A stretch of 64,000 bases of DNA from Candidatus Eiseniibacteriota bacterium (GTDB lineage: Bacteria; Orphanbacterota; Orphanbacteria; Orphanbacterales; Orphanbacteraceae): NCBI GenBank assembly GCA_024276995.1, contig JAJRWB010000080.1:1-64000 (forward strand), given 5' to 3'. Below the pieces are notes generated by a model that was not told where the DNA came from, ran no database searches, and was given only the letters and a program-made list of their open reading frames with translations. Each line of letters opens with the position of its first letter. Positions within the stretch are counted from its first letter, which is position 1. The translations under genes were made by a program, and so were the position numbers. Shown in pieces: positions 9,153-15,741 of the stretch.

Positions 9153-9340
9153 TTTCGGCTCCTCGAATAGGGAATCGTGTTCGACGCGGGCCGACCGTCC
9201 GCTCGCTTCATCGCGGGGAATCGTACCTGTTCGGCGCACCGCTTGCAATTCGCATTCCGCCCGCCGGCGAATCAGGCGATCCCCTTCGCGTCGGCGCCTT
9301 CGCCGGCGCGGGCCGCGCACACATCGCGCCCGATCTGTTC

Positions 9341-9997
9341 TCAGAAACCGACATTCAATCTGAGAACCCAACCGTTGAGATCCTGGCCCTCGGTCGCCTG
9401 GATCGGTACGCCCGCCACCTCGAAATCGTCTTTCACCAGGCTGTCGATGCCGAATTCATAGCGCAGTTCGGGGGCGAGGGTGATCCCCATGCTGGGCGCG
9501 CCGATCTTCAGTCCGATACCCGCGCTTCCCATGACGATGGCCGACTGGAAGTTGTCCTTGAATTCGTCGGGCGCGCCGGTGTTGAAGCGGAACTCGGGAC
9601 CCGCCACGATGTACGGTTTCACGAAGGGCGTGACGAGACGGTACTGGATGTCGATGGGGATGGCGAAAAACTGCACGTCGAAGTCATCGTCGAAATCGGC
9701 GGGAACTCCCGGAATCTCTGAAAGGCCGTTGAAAAGAGGGCCCGCGTTGACGTAGAGAAGGCCGGCGCGAAGGCCGAGCGGCCCCAGGCCGGTTTCGATG
9801 AAGCCGCCGATATGGTACCCGGTGCGACTCGAATAGGTCGATTTCGCCTCTCCCACCTGCACGTCACTCAGTTCGGCGAAATTGAGACCCGCGGTGACGC
9901 CCTTACCGACGATCGCTTCCGCTCGACGGGTGCCGGGGCCGCCCGCCAGGACGAGAAGGATGAGCGCGAAGAGGAGCTGAATCGTTCTGCCGTTCAT
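9341..9997 (-). CDS. outer-membrane beta-barrel protein (porin-family type)
   Basis: A 218-residue protein with a signal peptide (RTIQLLFALILLVLAGG, cleavage probably after RRAEA). It alternates polar and hydrophobic residues in short strands (YHIGGFIETGLGPLGLRAGL, VKPYIVAGPEFRF) and ends in phenylalanine (LRLNVGF), the usual signal for barrel insertion. The pattern matches small PF13568-like outer-membrane proteins in FCB bacteria, so the cell has an outer membrane. It lies upstream of the peptidase gene on the same strand, 188 bp apart; co-transcription is possible. Function beyond a membrane barrel cannot be assigned. Confidence 0.75.
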   Translation of the reverse strand: MNGRTIQLLFALILLVLAGGPGTRRAEAIVGKGVTAGLNFAELSDVQVGEAKSTYSSRTGYHIGGFIETGLGPLGLRAGLLYVNAGPLFNGLSEIPGVPADFDDDFDVQFFAIPIDIQYRLVTPFVKPYIVAGPEFRFNTGAPDEFKDNFQSAIVMGSAGIGLKIGAPSMGITLAPELRYEFGIDSLVKDDFEVAGVPIQATEGQDLNGWVLRLNVGF

Positions 9998-10087
9998 GGC
10001 TGGTTCCTTTCCTGCCGCCGTCGCGGCGGAGACGGTTCGTTGTCAGGGTGCGAAGGCGCTTTCCACCGGCGCGACGCACCCGGCCCC

Positions 10088-10096
10088 TGGTATAAT
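10088..10096 (+). promoter_or_regulatory. extended -10 promoter for the Nramp-like gene
   Basis: TGGTATAAT is a perfect extended -10 (TGnTATAAT), which can work without a strong -35; none is seen. Transcription would start near 10103, upstream of the GTG start at 10158. It also argues against using the ATG that overlaps this box as a start. Confidence 0.5.
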
Positions 10097-10157
10097 GCCT
10101 GTCGTCGGAATCGGTTCGCAACGGTTATCGAACAGGGGAAAGGTCGGACGGGACGAC

Positions 10158-11396
10158 GTGCGATACGGATCGTATAGAAGCGTTCTTTCCATGATCGGCC
10201 CCGGCCTCGCCGTGGCGGCGACCGGCGTCGGCGCCGGGGATATCATCGCCGCCGTCGTCGCCGGATCACGGTTCGGCTTGGTCATCGCTTGGACAGCCGT
10301 GGCGGGCGCCCTCCTCAAGTTCGTCCTGGCCGAAGGGGTCGCCCGCTGGCAGCTCGCCACGGGAACGACGCTGCTCGAGGGGTGGATCACCCGTCTCGGT
10401 CGGCCGGTGCGCATCTACTTTCTCGCCTACCTGGTTATCTGGTCGTTCATCGTCGGTGGGGCGCTCATCTCCGCGTGCGGTCTCGCGGGCCACGCGCTCT
10501 TCCCGGCGCTCTCGTATCGCGCGTGGGGGGCGCTCCATTCCGCCGCCGTACTCTGCTTTGTTCTCATCGGCCGCTACAATACGTTCGAGAACGCCATGAA
10601 ACTCTTCGTGGGCGTCATGTTCGCCGCCATTATAGCGGCGGCGTTCGGCGCCGATATCGAGGTGGGTCCTCTCCTGGCGGGGATCGCCGTCCCCCGCGTG
10701 CCGGCCCATTCGGCGGGCGTCGTACTCGCCGTGATCGGTGGTGTGGGGGGGACGATCACCCTTCTTTCTTACGGCTACTGGCTTCGGGAGAAGGGGTGGA
10801 CCGGGCCGGAGAAGATCGTTTCCGCGCGAATCGACCTGCTCGCCGCATACGCTCTCACCGGGCTGTTCGGCGTGGCCACTGTGGCGCTCGCCGCGGCGAC
10901 GCTTTTCAAGGGGGGCGTCGTGGTGGAAGGGAAGGAGGCGGCGCTGCGCATGGCGACCATGCTCGGGGAGAAGGGTGGAGGCCTCGGCGCGAAACTCTTA
11001 CTCATCGGGTTCTGGGGCGCCGTGGCGAGTTCCCTCGTCGGCGTCTGGCAGTCGGTGCCGTACCTCTTCGCCGATTTCGTCCGTTTGAGCCGCGGGGGAA
11101 AACCACGTGGCGATGTGGGCCGCACGGCGCCGTACAGATGGTATCTCCTCTTCCTCGCCGCGACGCCGGTGCTCCTCCTTTACGTCGGAAAGCCGATCTG
11201 GCTCGTGATCCTCTACGCCGCCGTGGGCGCGCTGTTCATGCCCTTCCTCGCGGGCACCCTTCTTTACATGCTGAACCGGCACGACTGGGTGGGCGAATCC
11301 CAGGCCAACGGCCGTCTCGCGAACCTGGGGCTGATCCTCTCCCTCGTTCTCTTCCTCTATCTCGCCGTCGCCGGCATCGTGGGGAAGGCCGGCTGA
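10158..11396 (+). CDS. Nramp-family-like membrane transporter with altered TM1 motif
   Basis: A 412-residue polytopic inner-membrane protein with about eleven predicted helices and the SLC11/Nramp start MIGPGLAVAATGVGAGD. Canonical Nramp manganese/iron transporters have DPGN in TM1; here the position reads GAGD. The TM6 region reads GGVGGTITLLSYGYW rather than a clear MPH motif. It therefore belongs to a divergent Nramp-related group whose ion is not established; magnesium or another ion is possible. The GTG start follows the promoter by about 55 bases; its Shine-Dalgarno site is weak. Confidence 0.8.
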   Translation: MRYGSYRSVLSMIGPGLAVAATGVGAGDIIAAVVAGSRFGLVIAWTAVAGALLKFVLAEGVARWQLATGTTLLEGWITRLGRPVRIYFLAYLVIWSFIVGGALISACGLAGHALFPALSYRAWGALHSAAVLCFVLIGRYNTFENAMKLFVGVMFAAIIAAAFGADIEVGPLLAGIAVPRVPAHSAGVVLAVIGGVGGTITLLSYGYWLREKGWTGPEKIVSARIDLLAAYALTGLFGVATVALAAATLFKGGVVVEGKEAALRMATMLGEKGGGLGAKLLLIGFWGAVASSLVGVWQSVPYLFADFVRLSRGGKPRGDVGRTAPYRWYLLFLAATPVLLLYVGKPIWLVILYAAVGALFMPFLAGTLLYMLNRHDWVGESQANGRLANLGLILSLVLFLYLAVAGIVGKAG

Positions 11397-11416
11397 TGAA
11401 CGCCGCCTGGAACGCG

Positions 11417-12772
11417 CTACTGGACGTATCCCAGCGATTTCAGCTCCTCCACCGTCTTTTCGTCAAGGATGAACTCGCCCCGCCCCCCTTCGATGGGTAC
11501 GGTCTTCTCGCGGAACCGATCGATCCGTTTCGAAAGGCGCCGGACCCGCGCGCGGTTCTCCGCCGCCACGTCGACCTGGGCGAAGGGATCGCCGGCCACG
11601 TCGAAGAGTCGGAACGTCCGATTCTCCCGGATCAGAAGCCAATCGTCTTCGAGCACCGACCAGAGTTCTCTCGACGGTTCGGTCCTCGCACGATGGAAGA
11701 AGAAGCGCTCGCCCCCCTCTTCGGGTCTGCTTCTTTTTTTTGCTTCACCGCGGAGAAGGGGGAGAAGAGAATGCCCCCGCGCCCCGTCCGGCGTCTCGGT
11801 GTCCGCGAGTTCGGCGAGCGTGGGGAGAAGGTCGAGGAGGGTCACCCCCGCGTCGACGTGACCGGGCGGAAAGGAGTCTCCGGGGCCGGTGATCATCAGC
11901 ACGATCCGGGTCAGTTCCGGATAAAGGGAGAACCGGTGTCCGATTTCTCCATGTTCCATGAATTCCTCGCCGTGATCCGACACGAAAACGGCGATGGCGT
12001 TCTCTTTCCATCCGAAGCGGTCGAAGATTCGCCGGAGTACGCCGTCGACGTAACCGATTTCGCTGTCGTACGCGGCGATCGTGTCGAGGAGCGCCGTTTC
12101 ACCCTTCTCGTACCAGGGCTCCCGTCGCTCGTAGGGCGCGTGAACGTCGTTGAGGTGAAGATAAACGAAGTGGGGTTCATTATCGTTCAATTCATTTTCC
12201 CACCCGACGAGGCGCTCGAAAATATCTTCCGCGGTGCCCCACCGAATCCGCTCGAAGCGGTCGAAACCGCGGTCGAATCCGATTTCCGGGCCGATGTTCG
12301 GGTTCGTGGCGATTCCGAATGTGCGGTAGCCCTTTCGGCGGAAGAGTTCGGGGAGCGTGGGGACGGAATCGGGTATTTTCGCCACGGACACGACCGATCG
12401 GCCGGTCTGTTCCATGTGGCGGATCTTTCGTTCGTTCGCCCGGATCCCCTCGATCACTCCGTGCTGGGTGGGATAGAGCGATGTGAAGAGAGAAGCCGTC
12501 GCGGGGGCGGTGCGGCTCGCCGTGGTGAAGCACTTGTCGAAGATTACGGCGCTCTTTGCGACGCCCGCCAGGAAGGGCGCGGTTTGCGCAGGGTATCCGT
12601 AGAGGCCGAGATGGTCGGGACGAAGGGTGTCGATCAGGACGATCACCACGTCGGGCGGCATGGGGGCGGACGAACACGAGACGAAAAAAGCGCCCCAGGC
12701 GAGGATCGCAACGCCCGTGGCGCGTTTCGCGCCGGCACGGGAGCACCACTCGAACGGTTTCGCGAGAAGCAA
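11417..12772 (-). CDS. sulfatase-fold (alkaline phosphatase superfamily) membrane or lipoprotein
   Basis: A 451-residue protein of the sulfatase / alkaline-phosphatase fold. It shows VVIVLIDTLRPDHLGLYGY (metal-binding Asp near residue 48), SDHGEEFMEHG (second metal site) and the typical end LKSLGYVQ. The nucleophile segment reads RTAPATASLFTSLYP; true sulfatases have C/S-x-P-S-R there, so threonine replaces the formylglycine cysteine. That fits phosphotransferases or phosphatases of the fold better than sulfatases. The N-terminus is a hydrophobic export segment followed by SCSS, possibly a lipobox. The TTG start has GGGGAG six bases upstream. Convergent with the Nramp-like gene. Confidence 0.8.
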   Translation of the reverse strand: MLLAKPFEWCSRAGAKRATGVAILAWGAFFVSCSSAPMPPDVVIVLIDTLRPDHLGLYGYPAQTAPFLAGVAKSAVIFDKCFTTASRTAPATASLFTSLYPTQHGVIEGIRANERKIRHMEQTGRSVVSVAKIPDSVPTLPELFRRKGYRTFGIATNPNIGPEIGFDRGFDRFERIRWGTAEDIFERLVGWENELNDNEPHFVYLHLNDVHAPYERREPWYEKGETALLDTIAAYDSEIGYVDGVLRRIFDRFGWKENAIAVFVSDHGEEFMEHGEIGHRFSLYPELTRIVLMITGPGDSFPPGHVDAGVTLLDLLPTLAELADTETPDGARGHSLLPLLRGEAKKRSRPEEGGERFFFHRARTEPSRELWSVLEDDWLLIRENRTFRLFDVAGDPFAQVDVAAENRARVRRLSKRIDRFREKTVPIEGGRGEFILDEKTVEELKSLGYVQ

Positions 12773-12882
12773 GTCGATCGATCTCCCCGGGCGGGCCGTG
12801 ATGATACATCATTTCAGAAAACGAGCATATCCGGCGCCGCCGACCGGGTCAAGATACGCGGCATCGCCCGGAGGACGGAGCG

Positions 12883-14205
12883 ATGAACATTCCGCGCTTC
12901 CTGGCCGATCGGATGCTTCGCCGCCTCGGTCGGTTCCTTCGCGCCGCGGGCTTCGATGTGGCGGATATCGCCGCGGGAGAGACGTTCGACGATGCGCTCC
13001 GCCGCGCTGTATCCGAAGGGAGAACCGTGGTGACGATAAACACTCGATTCCCGCGTCTTGCCGCGCCGTTGATCCTGCTCGAGAGCCGATCGGTGGACGA
13101 CCAGGCGGTGGAACTCCTTCGCCGTTTTCCGCCGATCGACCTTTCATCGAACCTCTTCCGCCGCTGTATGATCTGCAACGCGCCGGTGAGGGCCGACGAC
13201 GCTCCGCCGCCGACCGCCCCGGCAGCCGGTGGTAGAACGTTCACCCGCTGTCCGGTGTGCGGCAGGTCGTACTGGGAGGGGAGTCACACCGACCGGATGC
13301 GGGAGCGGATCGCCCGGTGGGAAGTTCTCCTCGACGAGATACGCCGATCGGCGAAAGAGGGTATGCCGCCGCCGATCGATCGCAGGGAATTCGACGCATT
13401 CCTGCGCGAGGTGTATCCCCTTCTCGGTCTTTCGGCGCGAGGTTACAGAAAAGTCCGTTTCTCCCTCCGCCGTCCCGTCCGCGGCCGGCTCCGTGAGCTG
13501 GGGCTTTCGTCGCTCGACCGGTACCTCTCCCTCGTCCGGCGCGACCGCTCGGAAAGGAGCCGTCTCGGCGCACTGTTGGCGGTGACGATCAGCCGCTTCT
13601 TCCGGGACAGGGGAAGATGGCTTCTCTTCGGCGACACCCTCTTTCCCCGCCTCGAAAAGCTCGCCGCCGGCGGGGTCGTCCGTGCCTGGTCGGTCGGGTG
13701 CGCATCGGGGGAGGAGCCGTTCACCCTTCGCATGGTGTGGCGCGAGTCGGGTCGTCCCGACGACCGGCTCGAAATCATCGCCGGCGACATTTCCGCCCGG
13801 TGTCTCGAGCGCGCCGGGAAGGGGATCTATCCCGAAAGCTCGGTCCACAATGTCCCTTCGATATACAGGAAGAAGTACTTCACGCCGGTAGACGGAGGGT
13901 TTCTTCTCGCCGAGGACATCAGGCGGTCGGTGTCGTTCGATCTTTTCGATTGGAGAAGCGACGCTTGGCCGAAGGGCTTCCACCTGATTCTCTGCCGGAA
14001 CGGGATCTTCACCTACCTCGATGATGCCGGACGCGCGTGGGCGACAAAGAAGCTCGCCGCGTCCTCCGTGGAAGGCGGCTTCCTTTGGATCGGGGGGAAC
14101 GAGCGTCTCGGCGACGGCGCGGCGGCGTGGTCCGCGCCGCCGGCGCCGCCGGCGTTTTCCCACTCCGGCGCCCGGTTCCCCCCATGTACTTCAATCAAGC
14201 CATGA
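12883..14205 (+). CDS. Mut7-C RNase domain fused to a CheR-type methyltransferase
   Basis: A single open frame of 440 residues joining two families. Residues 1-145 match Mut7-C (PIN-like RNase): FLADRMLRRLGRFLR, then a zinc ribbon with Cys95/Cys98 and Cys123/Cys126 and the tail GRSYWEGSHTDRMRERI. The acidic residue of the usual LLTRD motif is missing (VVTINTR), so nuclease activity is doubtful. Residues about 165-415 match CheR: TISRFFRD, SAM loop SVGCASGEEP (270-279) and LILCRNGIFTYLDD. CheR methylates glutamates of chemoreceptors, but no chemotaxis gene is nearby. The fusion suggests a different target. The start has a GGAG site. Confidence 0.85.
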   Translation: MNIPRFLADRMLRRLGRFLRAAGFDVADIAAGETFDDALRRAVSEGRTVVTINTRFPRLAAPLILLESRSVDDQAVELLRRFPPIDLSSNLFRRCMICNAPVRADDAPPPTAPAAGGRTFTRCPVCGRSYWEGSHTDRMRERIARWEVLLDEIRRSAKEGMPPPIDRREFDAFLREVYPLLGLSARGYRKVRFSLRRPVRGRLRELGLSSLDRYLSLVRRDRSERSRLGALLAVTISRFFRDRGRWLLFGDTLFPRLEKLAAGGVVRAWSVGCASGEEPFTLRMVWRESGRPDDRLEIIAGDISARCLERAGKGIYPESSVHNVPSIYRKKYFTPVDGGFLLAEDIRRSVSFDLFDWRSDAWPKGFHLILCRNGIFTYLDDAGRAWATKKLAASSVEGGFLWIGGNERLGDGAAAWSAPPAPPAFSHSGARFPPCTSIKP

Positions 14206-14221
14206 GTCATATATTTCCGGC

Positions 14222-14250
14222 TTGCAAAACCGGTGGTGCGCCCTTATGCT
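14222..14250 (+). promoter_or_regulatory. candidate promoter of the respiratory operon
   Basis: TTGCAA (14222-14227) and TATGCT (14245-14250) are separated by exactly 17 bp; each matches four of six consensus positions. Transcription would start near 14257, about 67 bases before the proposed start of the cytochrome gene. Confidence 0.45.
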
Positions 14251-14323
14251 TGACCCCGTTCCCGGGGCTCGGGAGATCGGTTCGACATGCCGCCTTCATC
14301 CCGCCGAGGAAAGGGAGGTCGCC

Positions 14324-15688
14324 ATCAGGAACATCCATGAGAACGATGCCGCGCTGCGCGGTTTTCTGATCACCCTGGGCGCCACGGTACTCATCGTCGC
14401 CGGCGCGCTCCACTTCGCCCAGGCGCGATACAGCGAGTATCTCGGTGCGAAGGAGAAGATCTCCGTCCTCGAGGGGGCGGCGCGCAAACCATTCATGGGA
14501 AGCGGCGATCCGGAAAGGGGAATGGCCCTTTTCGCGGCGAACTGCGTCTCGTGCCACGGTGTCGCCGGCCGGGGCGAGATCGGCCTGGCGCCGAACATCG
14601 GGAACCGCGATTTTCTCGCCCTCGCCTCCGACCTTTTCATCAAGGAAACGGTCAATCACGGCAGGGAAGAGACGGCGATGATCGCGCGCCCGGACCTTTC
14701 GGACGAGGCACTCACCCACATCATCGCTTATCTCCGTTCCGTTCCTTCCGGCGGTCCGATGGAAGTCGTCGTCGACCACGATAAAGTCCTCGACGGCGAT
14801 CCGGCGCGGGGGGAGCCGCTCTTCCATACGTTCTGTGCTCCCTGCCACGGTCCGAACGGCGAAGGTTACGCCGCGGGCGGGGCCGGTTCCGGCATCGGGC
14901 TGCCCGGCTTCCTGGACGTGGCGAGTGACGACTATATCCTCCAGACTCTCTACCACGGGCGGACCGGCACACCGATGCGTCCTTTCATCGGCGCGCGGGG
15001 ATTGGCGGGGCTGACCGAGGAGGAAGCGGGCGATATCATCGCTTTTCTGAGGAACAACTCGTCGAACGCGGTCGAATCGGCGCTCCACATGCCGGTGCTC
15101 TATGCCGGGCCGCCGAACCCGGCCACCGGGGAGAAGATCTTCATGACCAACTGCGCGTCGTGCCACCAGACGGGCGGCGTCGGCAAGCCGGGTCTCGCCC
15201 CGAGTATCCGGAACCGCGATTTCCTCGCCATCGCCTCGGACGATTTCATCAAGTCGACCGTTCTCCAGGGACGGGCCGGGACCGCCATGGTGCCGCGGGC
15301 CGATCTGGGGGAGAGCGCCATCGAGCAGATCATCGCCTACCTCCGCGATCTTTCCGTGGCGGTGCCGCTGACCGTGCAGCTGAACCCGGACCGGAAATGC
15401 ACGGGCGACGCGGCGCGGGGAAGATCGCTCTACCGGACCTTCTGCTCGTCGTGCCACGGAGCGCGAGGCGAGGGCTACAGCGCGGGAGGCGCCGGCCCGG
15501 GGATCGGCCTTCCCGGATTCTTGAGCGTGGCGACGGACGGCTACATCTTCGAAACGGTGAAAACGGGACGGGTCGGCACGCCGATGCGGCCTTTCATCGG
15601 TGCGCGGGGGCTGGCGAATCTTTCGGAACAGGATGTAAACGACATTATTGTTTATTTGAGAAGTCTGCAGGTTTCGGACGGTGTCTGA
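14324..15688 (+). CDS. membrane-anchored tetraheme cytochrome c (tandem diheme duplication)
   Basis: An N-terminal anchor helix (RGFLITLGATVLIVAGALHF) precedes a periplasmic region with four CxxCH heme sites beginning at Cys74, 171, 277 and 374. Spacings of 97, 106 and 97 show a diheme unit repeated twice; both copies share GIGLPGFL and GTPMRPFIGARGLA. Met residues in TAMIA, TPMRP and TAMVP are candidate axial ligands. The best Shine-Dalgarno site, AGGGAGG, stands five bases before an ATC codon; no ATG, GTG or TTG follows in frame before the anchor. The in-frame ATG at 14246 overlaps the promoter and lacks a site. It probably feeds electrons to the molybdoenzyme encoded next, replacing NapB/NapC. 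Confidence 0.88.
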   Translation: MRNIHENDAALRGFLITLGATVLIVAGALHFAQARYSEYLGAKEKISVLEGAARKPFMGSGDPERGMALFAANCVSCHGVAGRGEIGLAPNIGNRDFLALASDLFIKETVNHGREETAMIARPDLSDEALTHIIAYLRSVPSGGPMEVVVDHDKVLDGDPARGEPLFHTFCAPCHGPNGEGYAAGGAGSGIGLPGFLDVASDDYILQTLYHGRTGTPMRPFIGARGLAGLTEEEAGDIIAFLRNNSSNAVESALHMPVLYAGPPNPATGEKIFMTNCASCHQTGGVGKPGLAPSIRNRDFLAIASDDFIKSTVLQGRAGTAMVPRADLGESAIEQIIAYLRDLSVAVPLTVQLNPDRKCTGDAARGRSLYRTFCSSCHGARGEGYSAGGAGPGIGLPGFLSVATDGYIFETVKTGRVGTPMRPFIGARGLANLSEQDVNDIIVYLRSLQVSDGV

Positions 15689-15741
15689 CCGGAAACGGAC
15701 CCTCGGGGCCGGCGATCGGTTATGAGATCGAGGAGCGCAAA

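Noticed and set aside
7485-9170. A 561-codon plus-strand frame opposite the HEGGH peptidase
   Set aside because: No family resemblance; the minus-strand gene has a lipobox, zinc motif and Shine-Dalgarno site.
10289-12886. An 865-codon plus-strand frame crossing the Nramp-like and sulfatase-like genes
   Set aside because: It spans two real genes in other frames and is dominated by Arg, Gly and Pro.
14246-14323. ATG at 14246 as the start of the tetraheme cytochrome
   Set aside because: It overlaps the predicted -10 box, has no ribosome site and adds residues unlike a signal or anchor.
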